This document shows, one piece after another, positions 35,792 through 48,982 of a DNA stretch of 64,000 nucleotides. The notes under the pieces were generated by a model. The model ran no database searches and was not told the DNA's origin. It saw nothing but the letters and a program-made list of their open reading frames with translations. The position numbers and the translations under genes are program-made. Source of the DNA: Strongyloides papillosus (lineage: Eukaryota; Nematoda; Chromadorea; Rhabditida; Strongyloididae). Every line of letters starts with the position of its first letter. Positions within the stretch are counted from its first letter, which is position 1. The stretch lies in NCBI GenBank assembly GCA_005656395.1, contig SRSI01000050.1, positions 868,001 through 932,000 on the forward strand, read 5' to 3'.

Positions 35792-37539
35792 TATAATTAA
35801 TGGAAGGACAATCAAATGTTTAGTCAAGTTTTTGTTAACTAATATTAGCTTCAAAAAAAACGACAAATGAACATATTTAATTTTGAAACAATAAAAGTAT
35901 TTTCTTTATTTGATTATTAAAAAAATATATAGAGACAATTTTTATGAAAGCATTAATGTGGGATTTAAAAATTATGTATGTTAAATGCAATTTTTATGCA
36001 AATATTTGAAGGTGTAATTTCATTGTTATTTTTTGTAAAAAAAAAGTTATTTTATAATTCGTTTGTGATTTTTGTCAACTTGCAATAGTTTGAAATTCAA
36101 AAAAATAATTATATGAATAATGTACGTAGTGAAGTATGATTTTAGATCGCAATTTGTTTATTATATCGGTTAAAAAAATTGTTTAAAAAATTTTTATTTT
36201 CTTTCCACTAACATTACTAGCCACAATTTGAAACGCTGTATGCATTTAGTAATTTTTTTCGTGAAAAAAAAGATTTTTACGAACATGACATCATATAAAT
36301 CAAAATATTTTTTTTTGGTTGTCAAATGACATTAACACTTACATATCTTTTTATCAAGAGGTCACGTTTAACAAAAAGGAACTTGATGATATAAGCACTT
36401 TTATATCATAATTAATCGTTTTAATATGTAAGATCACAACTTTGACATGGTAAAAATCATTTATATTTTAATGAATTAATACATGATTTAATTAAAAATT
36501 TGTTGTGGTTGAATTAACAGCTATTTGCTCATTAAAAATTGTGTTAAATATTAACAAAAATTTCATTTTCAATTAATTTTTTCTACGACATCAATTAAAC
36601 AAAAACATTTTTATTTAATTTTTTATTGACTATCCATATGAATAAAGTTCTGTTGAACTAAGTTCACAAAAAATAAAACATTATAACTGTCCTATTATTT
36701 ATTGTAATAAAAATTTTTTATCACCTTCATTTGATTTGACGTACTTTAAAAATTAAATATTTTTATTTTACTAATAAAATTAGTACATTTTTGATGTTTT
36801 ATCTAAAATAAATCTAACTCCAAAAATGTATATTTTTATTATATTATATTTTAATAAAAGCAATTATTATTTGTAGGAAAGCGTAACATTGCAACTATTT
36901 ATTTTCAAGTAATCGTCTCGTAAGAAAAATAAAGTTAAATAAATTACTTCAGGAACATTAAATAGAGAAATTTTTTAACATTCCATTATCAAAACAAAAT
37001 TATTTGCCCTTTGGAATGTAGTAATAAAAAAATTATTCTGAGTATCAAGCACAAAATCATAATCATGTGATTATATAAGCAAAGAATCTCTCAATGTTTT
37101 TAGATTATATAAATATTGTAAGAATTATGGTAACAGTCTCATAAATATAATAAAAGATTAAACATATAAACTTTATTTTATTTAAAAAATTTTTAAATAA
37201 AGAAAATGTTTTAAAAAAAGTTTATCAAATTAAAAATATTTAAAAAAGTAAAATTTTGTGATTGAGAAATTATATTTTTATTAAAAATTTTCCACTATAT
37301 ATTTGATATAATCATTAGATGCTTATATCATTCTATTTCATTGATTAAGAATAACCGAGCTATATTTTTTTTCTATTAAAAATAATAAATAAATGAAAGA
37401 TAAATAATAACCTTTTTTGACACGTGTTTAAAAAGATCTAGATTATTTTTATTCATCACTATGAAGCTTATGTAAATATATTGATATATTGATATTAAAA
37501 TTATATTACATTTATATCATTATTTTTTCCCTGTAAAAT
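35792..37539. other. Gene-poor AT-rich region
   Basis: 1.75 kb of very AT-rich sequence between the 3' ends of the small membrane-protein gene and the SMP-kelch gene. No supported exon, RNA gene or repeat family seen. Confidence 0.5.
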
Positions 37540-39464
37540 TTAATAATTTTTAGGAATAGAAAAAAATGTTTTAGGTATTGTCATCTTAGGACCATCAATC
37601 CATGTATTTTTTTTAATATTGTAATATTCAACACTATTTAGAATCTCATCCTTATGTGTTTGTCCTCCATAAACTTGAATAATATTGTCAATCATTATAC
37701 TACTATGCTAGAAAAAAAAAATATAAAATACTTAGGATTAAAATTGTTTTTACTTACGCAAGCACGAGCAGTTGAAATAGAAGAACCGTATCTCCATTTT
37801 TTACCACGAATGTCATATATTTCAACTTTACTTTTATATGGCTCATGAAATTCATCATAACCACCAATTACATAAATATTATTATTACTACAATGAGCTG
37901 TACAATATATTCTGGAATCATTCATATTTGCACCTGTTACCCACTTTCCTTCTCTATGATCAAAAAATGATAAAGATGAATTGTTTACTCCTCCAATTGT
38001 ATACAATATATTGTTTAATGTACATGAAGCAAATGCAGTGTTGGATGCTATCATTGATACACTATAGTACCATTTTTGCTTTTCAAAGTCAAATATTTCC
38101 ACTGTATCAAGATATTTTTCCGTGTTATCTCCACCAATTGCATAAAGTGAATCATTTATTAATTCACAGCAAAATGAATGCCTTGGTATATGTAATTCTG
38201 TCTTTAAAAGCTTCCATCTACGTTTACTTAACTCTAATACTTCTACGGACCCCGTTATATAAGAATGATCTTTATTTTCATATATTCCACCAAGGGCAAA
38301 TATTTTATCCTTATAAAATATGGAATTAAATTTTTTTCTTTGCCTTATCATTCCAGGGCCATTATAGTAGTGAGATGAATTAACATCGAAGTATATATTA
38401 TGAGATAATTTCTTATCAATAGTTTCACCACCCACTAAACATATATGTGTATATTATTTTTTTTTCTTTGCAGAAAAAAATTAAATAATTTGTTGATTTT
38501 TAAACTTACATAAAAAGACCCTCCCAACGGTTGTTAATGCAGTTGGTTTTGTTATCTCCATGTCTTCAGCGATTCCATTTCGTATATTTTTAATAATTAA
38601 ACTACGTCTAATACTTTTTTCATTTGCTATTGGTACTGTTATCTTTTTTGGAAATACTACATTAGATTTTATTAAATCATTTATAATACCAATTATTGTA
38701 TCACCAACACCAGGAAGTTTTCCTAAACCAGTCATTTTTAAATTTAAAATTGGCATCTCAATAAATGTTAATTTTATATCCCCAATAAATGGTGGTGTTA
38801 GAAGGATTGGTTCTAAAATTACTTGTATTTTACCTCGAAATGATATATCTTCAATACCACCTAATACTTTACCAATTAAAACCTCTATTGCTCCATCTCC
38901 ATCATATATTACATTCATTTCTATTATCATTTTATCTGTATTTTTTGCATCTACTTCACATCTAGTAGGGAATATCTGTAAAGATTTTGTTCCTAAATCG
39001 ATAAAGTCAAATGAAAATTTCCCAAGTATATTTGGCAATTGTTTTTGAATTTTTGGTTCTAATTTATCTTTAATTATACTTGCGGCAAACTCTGTTACGT
39101 AAGGCCAAAATCCTTTTAATATCTCATTTCCCAAACAAATTTGTTTTAATTTTTTATTTTCTGTTATAAGAGATTGTAATAATCTTATATCAATTTTATT
39201 ACTTTCTTGATTTCTTAGAACACTTTCTAGCCATGTAAATATTAGTAATGTCATGACTGCAACTAGGAATACTAATGTTAATTCATTAAATGATACCCAT
39301 TTTGGTGAAAATATTCTAAAAAATCCAACAAGAGATAAAAACATCATTGGCCATATTATCCATGGATAATTGTTAATTTTAATCACAATTAAACTTGTAA
39401 TATCCTTCTCAACCACTCTTGAATATTCTTTTTCTTCCATTGATATATTATCTCTTTCAACCAT
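37540..39464 (-). CDS. Membrane protein with an SMP lipid-transfer domain fused to a kelch propeller
   Basis: Exons 39464-38510, 38434-37758 and 37707-37540 join in frame to 599 residues. Residues about 33-85 form two hydrophobic segments (YPWIIWPMMFLSLVGFF; LTLVFLVAVMTLLIFTW), like the ER hairpin of extended synaptotagmins. Residues about 112-285 form an E-Syt-type SMP domain (FWPYVTEFAASIIKDKLEP, GKIQVILEPI, LPGVGDTIIGIINDLI, FPKKITVPIA), which moves lipids between membranes. In E-Syts, C2 domains follow; here the chain instead enters kelch repeats from residue about 313: GRVFLLGG, KIFALGG, SLYAIGG, ILYTIGG, NIYVIGG and IIQVYGG make six blades. The first blade strand (GRVFL-LGG) straddles the exon 1-2 splice, which supports a real fusion. 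Likely an ER contact-site protein, by inference. Confidence 0.8.
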
Positions 39465-42400
39465 CTTTCTTTTATTATAATAATATTTCTAATTTTTTTA
39501 TGTAAATATTGGTAACTTGCCTAGATTTTTAATGATGAGTCATATAATATATACGTATATAAATCACACTAATATACAGGAACAATATATTTCAAAAGAA
39601 AGTTTCGAATTTGATGATTAATTTATTGTGTTAAAAACTTGGGGTGTTAAATAAATAATTTATTGAGTGATAGTTGTAAAAAATTCTTCATTTTATAATA
39701 TTTTATAGATGCAAATTTTTCGCTATTAATTAAATTTTTTATCAATTGATTTTAATATCAATTTCCTCACTAATTCCATTCTTATCCATTTTGAAGGGAT
39801 ACATAATATTATAGAGCGTTCTTTTATTAAAAATAATATTATTTATTATATTTTGAGATTATTCCTAATATTCATGATACGATCTTTGTTTTAGTATATA
39901 TTTTCAATGTTATGTAATCTGTAAAAATTGACATAAAAAGTATTTCATCAACCTCATATCATATCTTATAAATATTTTTATCACTCTTGATGTAAAAATT
40001 TTGCATAAAGCATTCTTATACAATAGTCAATTGATGTATCTTGAACACCCACTTTAAAGTAAAAAATAAGTTAAAAATTTTTTACTTTTAAACATGATAA
40101 CGTATGATGATATCACATATGAATAATATTAAAGCTATTAAATTTACATTATCATTTTCCTCATTTATATATATAATTCAACATAAAATAGTAAAAAAGA
40201 TTGCATGATTCATATTTTTGTTTATCTAAATATGGTTGCTTGAGTAACGTTAAAATATTATCCAGTAAAAATTTTTAATTCCTTTCTTTGATTCGATTTT
40301 ACTTTTCTCATTCCATATAATTTACCTTCTTTTAATTATTTTATTCTCCTTTAGGCAAGTTTATCTCTTATATATTAAATTAATTAAATATACAATATTC
40401 AAAAGATTTATCTATATCTTTGTTTGTTGTTCATAAATTATGTGAATGAAAAAATAGATAAAATTAATTTAATTTTAAAATTACAATTATTCTTTTTATT
40501 AAAATAAAAGAATTTATCTTTTAAAGTTATGAAAAATTTTTTAATCAAATAAAATCACTTATCACTTGGTGACACAAATTTAAAAATACTAAATATAGAT
40601 TAATACTTTAACCATGTCTAATCACTTAACTTTATTTATTCGCCTAAGTACTCAGACATTGTTTTTAAAAATTATTTACAAAGTTTTTTTACTCCCTCTT
40701 TTTGTCTTCTCTCTCTCGTGATACTTTGTCACGCAAATTATATTTTTATTAGTATTTAATTCAATTTTTCACCTAACTCTTCTCATTTCTTCATTTAAAG
40801 TGAAAATTCAGATGATACATTGACGTTAGTTTTTCAAACATCATTATTACCTTTAACATTAATATTTTAAGAATTTGTTTTCTTAAGATAACCGAATAAA
40901 AGAACTTTATTATATTTATTTTTATTATATTTTTTTTTCTAATAAAAAGCTCTTTACCTGATTTATAAAAATGATTTTGATCATTTGTCATTTCATCATA
41001 TGCAGGTCAACTATATTATTGTTTACATCTTTGGTTACTAAATTTTTTTTATGATTTTCATATTATATTTCATTTACAACAAAAAAATATTTACCACTCC
41101 CAATCACTTATAAAAATCATTTCTTATTTGTGTATTTTATAATAATATACATAATCTTTCATACCATTTTGTGCCATTTAATCGTCTTATCAGAGAACGG
41201 TACAACTTTAAACTACCTTGAAGGAAGTATTTTTTTATGTTATTTTAAAAAAAAAGCGAGAAAAATATTTTATGATACAACCTTCTCGTAGAAGTGACAT
41301 TTAAAAATTTGATAAGATGTGCATGGCACAATATTTTAGTTATTATAGATGTTGATGAAGGCGTTCCAGACTCTACCAAGGTTAATATTCAATTTATCTT
41401 TAAATGCCATATTTTTATCCCTTTAAATATATATAGAAACATCAAATACAACATTTTTTTTACTTTTCCCTCTATATCCATTTTTAAAGATTTATTATAA
41501 AATTATTTTTGGTAGTCATTGAATAGGGGATATACAATAGAGTTGATTATAAATTTATAATATTTATTTATTGTATAAAAATAAAATGAAAACTAATTAA
41601 TCTTATTTAATGTTGATTTTTGGATATATATACTTTCCTCAATAAATAATGATATATGAATATTATAATTTTATTTTACTATATATTTTTGTTTAACATT
41701 ATATACAGGTCATGTCGTTGAATTAGTCAAATAATCATGTCTAAAATAAATTATGTTAAATATTTCATCTTGGTTTGTTTTAATATTTTTAACAATATTA
41801 ATATAAATACTATTTCGGAAATATTTAATAATTATTGTATGACTAAACTTCACAATGAATTTTTATATTATATAAATTTTGTTTTAATCAACTTTTTATG
41901 TTTATAAGGTACATTTCATATAGACGTACAAATTAAATGGAAATATTATACATTTTAATATGTTCACATTTCATCAAGGATTGAGATTATATTATTGATG
42001 TGATGATAAACAAAAGTTTATCATCCAATACACTTGAACTATTAGAGTACGTGGTAATAAGCAAATTTGATCTTCATTCGAGTCTTCTCTTCTACCCTTA
42101 AATGTCATTTATTTTCATCTTTTCAATGTCTCATTTCTACTTTTTCCTTTCATTTTTTATTTTTTTCCACATAAATTTCTAATATAATTTCAAATATATT
42201 ATATAAAAATATTATTACATTTTTTTAAATTATGTTATACCAACATTAAAATAAACAATTTACATTATCATTGTTTTCTTAAAATATTCCTCCTACGTAT
42301 TAAATTTTATTCTTCTCTAAAAACGTCAACACATATTTAATGACTTTAATAAATTAAAATTATTTTTTTGATGAATTGTTTGTTTTTTAATTTTTGGAAC

Positions 42401-43014
42401 TTTGCATTTCTTAATCCACTTTTTTTTCTTATTGACATATTTAATAGTTACTTTTCTTAGTGATCTACGTATAATGATATATATTCAAGAAGTGCAATAC
42501 ATTTGCAAAATAAGTACTTTTTGTTAACTTTATTTATAAAGTTATTTTTAAAGTATAATTTTCCATATGGAAATAAGGTTAAACATTTTCAAAAGGGCAA
42601 CTTTTTTTTGTCGGTTTTTTTATATTATATTATACATAAGAAAGATTTTTGATGGATGAAAAATAATACAATAATTTTAAAAATATTTTATTTATTATTA
42701 ATCATTATTTATTTATATTTATTATTTTTATTTTATGACATTATGATAAAAAAAGGTTATTTTTAAAACTTCATGAAGTTAAAGATTAAAATATTAATAA
42801 TTTCTATCTTTTATTTGTTATAAAATATTTCTTTCTTAAATTTTTCAGCTGGCACTTATCATTCTTAGACACCTACTCTTGTTATAGTATGTTAATATGC
42901 TTCCTCTCTTAGTACATAGAAATATACATATGAAAATTTATGTGTGCTTTTTTTTTAAGTGATGGAATGTGAATCTTGACACTTACAATGATAGACAACG
43001 ATGTAGAAGCCGGC

Positions 43015-43026
43015 TGCGCATGCGCA
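43015..43026. promoter_or_regulatory. NRF1-type palindrome
   Basis: TGCGCATGCGCA is a perfect 12-bp palindrome and an exact match to the NRF1 consensus YGCGCAYGCGCR. It is striking in such AT-rich DNA and lies about 1 kb upstream of the MEIOC-like coding start. Confidence 0.5.
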
Positions 43027-43215
43027 AAAGAGCATTTTCTTATAATATATAGTATAACTTTAATTTTTATATATTTTTTAATTCTCTTCTCCATCTCGTC
43101 TATCTTCCGCATATTATTCATGCAAACAAAATATATACATATCTTTTTACATACGCTAGAGTCTTACTTTTTTTCACTGTTTTTTAGGCAACTATCCAAA
43201 AGGTTGATTTCAAAT

Positions 43216-43282
43216 GTACTGCTCCATCAGCTCCTACCGAGCCGGCCTGTTGGCTCGACTTGTCCGGTGCTGCCTCGTACCA
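43216..43282. other. GC-rich island with hairpin potential
   Basis: A 67-bp GC-rich stretch in AT-rich DNA. CGAGCC (43238-43243) and GGCTCG (43252-43257) form a perfect 6-bp stem with an 8-base loop, flanked by weaker pairings (CAGC/GCTG, GTAC/GTAC). It could be a structured RNA, a conserved regulatory element or a coding mini-exon; I cannot decide. Confidence 0.35.
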
Positions 43283-44067
43283 GACTCTCTTTATGTTCAC
43301 TTTTTACATTTTTTCATTATATTCTTTGCACTCTGATATGCCTTCATTTTCTTTCTTCATCACTTACGACCCCCAAGCTGAGACAAGCTGGTTTTTAAGG
43401 CTTGATATTAATAATAGTCGTAAAGAAAACAATTTATGTAGATCAACATTAACTATTTTTTTTTATATTAGCTGATGCCGCGCACCAAAAGGTACCTACA
43501 ATTTTAGAAACTTTACCCTACTTAATATGAGGCAATCATTTAATGGTGCAGATGAATTTGTTGTTTGATTAAATATATATTTATATATATATGTATTTTT
43601 TATCAAATAAAAATCATTTACTTTTTGATATTTAATTTTAATAATATAATGGGCGGAAAGCTGTTTTTGATTTTTGAGATTTGCACCAAGCTACTTATAT
43701 GAAAAATTACCCTTTTAATCCAATGTATTTTCATGTTTCTGTTTTTTTATACTTTTCAAGTTGATTAGTTTATATGTTTTCATTAACTTTCTATTATTAC
43801 CTTTTCACCTTCTATTTGTTTTTCTTACTAAATATTTTAATCAAGTACAAGTACTTTAAAATACTTATTATGTGGAATGTTTAACAAATAACAGGCAAAA
43901 AACAATTTGCGTATGAAGATTGTTAGACTATATAATTTTTTTTCTTCTATCTTTTACATTTAATCTTTAATATTATTTTATAAAACATCTTTTATTTTTT
44001 GAGTCGGCATTTTTTTTTCTTTAATTATTTAAAATTATTTTTTTATAATTTTTTAATGTTTTTTAGA

Positions 44068-47000
44068 ATGGCAATTACTTGTTTTGATATGCCTAATATA
44101 AATAACGAAGTTACTCATGCTTCTATATGGGATCCACATTTAACAGGTGATGTAAAAAGTGAACAATTTGAAGATTTAAATAGTCAAGAAAAAGGAAATG
44201 ATTTTCAAAATATTCCCCCATATGATAATAATTTATATCAATTTTCTCAGTCATGTTGGAATCAACCATTTCACTACAATGATAGTGATTCCCCTAAAGA
44301 TAAAATGATATTTCAAAAGGCATTTTCTAATGAATCAGATTTAAATACTATAAATCAAAATAATTCTATATTTTTTGAACCATCAAATGGTTGGAATTCA
44401 TGGAATAATATTTATAATTGGATAGATAAGAGTGATATTGATATTTCTTCAACAACTAACAGTCCAGCTGTTCCAGATCAAGTAAGTTTATCATTGTATT
44501 ATTTACTATAAAAAATTGAAATAATTTATTCTTAACAAATGAATGATCTTGTTCTACTTTTATTGTTGCCATTTGTCAAAGTAATGTGTTTAGTATTTAA
44601 TGAGTTAAAAAAATTACTATAAGTAATACATTTTATCAAAAAGTGCATTTTAAAAAAAAAGATCTATAGATGTGAACGATTTATTTAGAGAAAGATGTTT
44701 TATTTATTGACAATTTTATACTACTTTTCAATGCCAAACGTCGTAATATTTGAAATTACATTTTTTCTTAATGAGATTTATTTATATGTTGTATTAAAAT
44801 ATAATATAAAATATACATATTCAAGGGTAAGCCATAAACTTTTTTCATCTTTCAAGATATCTAATCACGGTGGCAGATAATAGTCTTTTTTTTATTATGT
44901 AAATACATTAGTTAAAACAAATGAAAATATACGAATTATATAAAATAAATTATATATTTTACACAATTTTTCTTTAATTAGGTAATAAAAAAATTTCATA
45001 CACTATGTATTTTCTTAAAACAACATTTAATAGTAGGAAAATGGTGGAAGTTGGTACCATTAAAAAAAACCTTCTCATTTACTTTCGTTAATGAATTACT
45101 TCTTTCATGTTTTTTTAACTGATAAAAAGAGGATATAACTGAATAAAAAGTAAACATATGTTGTCTTTTGTGTAATCAAAGTTCAATCGGAAAAGTGCAA
45201 TAATATCACGTAAATTTTTTTCCGTTGCTAACACTTTATCAATCTTATACACATTCTTCATAACTGACCTTTCTTTTTGTATATTATGAAGAATCCTTGA
45301 ATTTATTTTATCATGATCAACCAAAGACATCATCATTAGTTAGTATGTATCTTTTTATTTATACTTCCTTCCTCTTCTATATAATAGAATATTATTATTA
45401 GGAGTACCTTGAAAAATTAACCAAAAGTATGTGATCGTTAAAAACTTCTTTTTTTTTTTAAATATTTCTTTATTTACCAACAGTCATGGTCTTTTAGAAA
45501 TTTATTTTGCACAAAAGAAAGGCGACTATTTTTGATTGTTTAGTTGTGTTTCGTGTCAGTTGGTACTTGGGACGAGTATATATGGGTTGGTCTATGTCAA
45601 TTTTTTACATTCATGCTGCTGGCCGTTTAGGTTTTACTAAAGGGGTAATAGTATTTGATAAAGTAGTGTTAAAAAAATGATAGGGGTTTATGATGGGGTA
45701 TTTTGATAAATTTTAATATAGGTCGCGCTTTAATACCAAAGATGTATTATTTTTGTTTGTTGTAAATAAGGAATTCGAATAATAAAAATAATAAAAAATA
45801 AATAAATAACAGTGAGAGAGAGAAAAAATAGAAAAGAGATTTTTTTTTTTGACACACAAACAAATATTGTATAATGTTAATATTTTTTTTCTAAAGTAAA
45901 TTTTCAATACATGGATATTGTATGCTTTTATTAATATATATTTGAATTAAATTGCATGTGGATAATGATTAAACAAAAAATAATTTTTTATTAAAATAAT
46001 AACACGTGACAAATATTTTCAAAAATTTTTTTAATATCTCTGGAGTCCTTTTTTATTTGGCTGATTATACTAAAAGCATTTTAATTATACAAAATTAAAT
46101 ATAAAAGTATAAACTTTCATTTTATTATTTATGTATCTAATTCTTTTTTTATTATTTTAGGGATCAAATTGCAGTGAGGAACATTCAGATAGTATGCGAT
46201 CTGATTCTTTTACTACCTCACCACTTCATCACAATTCTCCTATTCGTTCTATGTGGACTAGAAATTTTGATGAATCACATGAATCAAATTATAATATTAA
46301 TAATGCAAAGGCGTGTAATAATAAAGATTTTTCTAATATGTTAATAAAAATGGGAGATTTACAAATTGATGAAAATTTTTCATCACATAATTGGCATGAT
46401 TCTGTTAATGATATACATAATCCACACCCAACAATTGATATTCCACAAACATCAAGTCCACCAAACAATATTTGGCAGAATTTTGATCCATCCAATAATA
46501 GAGACGATGGTTACTGTTACTCAAGTAATTTATCTGATTTTACAGATACAAATAAAGAAATGAATAATATTTGGCATTTGAATACTTCACTAAGTAATTA
46601 TATGAAAAATCCTGCTTTAAATCAAATACAAAATAAACCATTACCACAGAATAATATGGAGAAAGTTAAGGAGATGTATACGAGAAATCAAGATAAATCT
46701 CAAGAGCGTCCATTTATGACATCACAAAATAGCAATGGTAATAATAGACACCACCAATGGGGAAATGATAAGAACTGGAACTTCATATATTCACAATACC
46801 AAATTGATCCAAAAGAATCATATGAGATGATGAAAAATTATCCAAGACAACAAATGAATATTCCACCAAAACCAGTTCTCCCTAATAATCAAATTGGAGC
46901 TACTTATAGTATGTACCAGAATAATAGTAGAACAAAATCACCCTCTCCAATTTATGGATCAAATAAAAAAATCCACCAATTAAATGGTAGTAATAAAAAT

Positions 47001-47927
47001 TTATCCTCAAAGTCAATGCCTAATCCTAATTTAAATTTTGTTTATCCACCAAATATTATTAGAGATGGAAAAATACCTTGTGATGAAGAGGAATTATATA
47101 GATATCATAAGACACTTCAAATGCATCAACTTGCATATGATCAAATATATGATGTTGCTCTTAGAAATAATCGACCTGTCATGGATAACACCATATTACC
47201 AGACAATTATCATTATCCACCAACAGAATATTTTCGCCCTGTCTACCCCGTAATTACATCAAAAAATTGTGATAGGGGTCAAATGTATCATCAAAATGCC
47301 ATGCCAAATATTGTTAATTTTTGCCAACAAATGAATAATTATAAAAGAGAAAATAATACTGTTAATTTAAAAATTGAAGAATGCTCTGCTCAATACCGTC
47401 AATTGGAAAATGAAAGGAAAAAAACAGAAGCTGAGTTAGCTAGGCATAATCTTGGTAAAAAAATTAGTTCAGCTAATACTATTCAAATACCAAGACTTCC
47501 TTTAGCACCATTAAAAGTTGATAGACTTATTGTTGATTATTTCCGTGAGCATGCCCGTGTTACAACATTACTCTCAAAAATGATACAATTACGTGAAAAA
47601 CCAATGCCACCAGTTATTCATGAAGTTATGGCTGAATTTTTAGATTCTATAAAGAATCTTCAAAAGATGAGACTTCAAGAAAGAGAGAATATACTTTCTT
47701 ATCTTCGTGGTGAAGTTGGTAGTTATAATGAAAGAGTTGAATCAGTAAATCTTCTAAGGGCTTTAGTTGATGTAATAAGAACAACCCAAAAAGCCAGAGC
47801 AGCCAATTGGTGTTGTTTGATGTGGACACTTGGTACTGTTAACAGTGAACAAGAAAGCCAAATAGAAAAAATTATCCAAGCTAATTTCCAAATTGATCCC
47901 CCCGAAATAAAATTTCGACCTTTATAA
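44068..47927 (+). CDS. MEIOC-like meiotic coiled-coil protein
   Basis: Exons 44068-44481 and 46161-47927 give 726 residues; the intron is 1679 bp, unusually long for this window. The ATG follows a TTTTTTAG acceptor by one base. The first 560 residues are Asn/Ser/Gln-rich and disordered with repeated short W motifs (IWDPH, NIWQNF, NIWHL). The last 140 residues form a helical domain: LAPLKVDRLIVDYFREHARVTTLLSKM ... RTTQKARAANWCCLMWTLG. From memory this matches the C-terminal domain of vertebrate MEIOC (VDRLIVD.LREQARV.TLL.KM), which binds the RNA helicase YTHDC2 and keeps meiotic cells from re-entering mitosis. The match is by eye; function in this worm is inference. Confidence 0.7.
44482..46160 (+). 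other. Long intron of the MEIOC-like gene
   Basis: 1679-bp intron bounded by GTAAGT and TTATTTTAG. Around 45540-45680 it has a slightly less AT-rich open stretch, but no start, splice or family signal makes it a gene. A CACGTG E-box lies near 46003. Confidence 0.5.
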
Positions 47928-48982
47928 TTAATAATTTTGTTTATAACAAAATGTAAACATACAAATTATTAATTTTATATGAAAAGAAAAAAAATACAAC
48001 TAGGCAAAGAAAATTTTTGTAGATCAAAAATATTATTGTTTTATGTAGAAGCCTTTATCATATCAATCATATCTATAACATCATTTTTCGCTTTTATTAC
48101 TATTATTTCATATTATTATTTAAACTCCTTCTCAAATTAGGCCCTTTTTTATAAGTAGTTTTCACGGGTTGTTTGTAATAGGGTTTCCAAAACTGTTTAT
48201 ATTTATTATTACATTTTTGTATTTTAATTTCTTTTTTTTGTTAAAATTTTTTTTATTGTTTATTCAATCAAAATGTACCTGCAATTTGTTCCTCGAACCA
48301 TAATTATTTGTTCACTTTATTTACAATAATTATGTTTAATTTTATTATGAATGTATACTCGGTTTTTTATTTATTCATTCCATATTTAGTAGATTGTATT
48401 GCAACATTTATAATTAGATTAGAAGACCCATTAGTTTAACGTACATTTACATCATATATTGCTCAAATATTAAAATTACGATTAAATAATAAGATAGAGA
48501 GTTTTGCTAGAATAAACAGTAATCTTTTTAAATTCTATCTCCTCCACCCTATAAAAACAATTTCAGTTTTGTGGAACTTTTATATGAGTTATTTGTATTT
48601 TTGTTAGAAAAAATTATATATTTTATAATTTGAGAAAGGAGTTCTATTTATTGAGCTTTTCTTTAAATTTAATGAAAAATATTTTTATTCTTTAAATATT
48701 ATTTTATTAATGTTATCAAGATCTACTGATAATGATTTTGGCTTTGTTAAAATGTCCATATAAACATGAAAGTTATATATTATTTTACACCAATTTATTA
48801 TGCATTTTTATAATATTTGTTCTATTTTTTTATAAAATAAAGTTTGTTGAAGTAAATATATAATTTTATTACACACAAAAAATTATTTGGAAATGAAAGG
48901 ACAGTTAAGTAAACAGGTGCACAGAAGGAAATTATAAACATTTATGTAAAATAAAATAATATATTTATTGCACATGTTAAAG
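47928..48982. other. 3' regions between convergent genes
   Basis: 1.05 kb between the stop codons of the MEIOC-like and TMEM33 genes. Long AT-rich 3' untranslated sequence, no other feature seen. Confidence 0.5.

Larger units (their letters stand above)
39465..44067. other. Large region upstream of the MEIOC-like gene
   Basis: 4.6 kb without a gene I can support. Mostly AT-rich. Between 42960 and 43500 several GC-richer islands stand out: an NRF1-type palindrome (43015-43026) and a segment at 43216-43282 that can fold into a hairpin. Small splice-like mini-exons can be imagined (for example near 41350-41380 and 43472-43490), but I cannot connect them into a gene. Non-coding 5' exons of the MEIOC-like gene or an RNA gene are possible. 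Confidence 0.4.

Noticed and set aside
41347..41385. Possible mini-exon encoding DVDEGVPDSTK between AG and GT
   Set aside because: Cannot be joined to any other exon; acceptor and donor are weak.
45540..45680. Open stretch inside the long MEIOC-like intron
   Set aside because: No start context or family; may be chance or regulatory.
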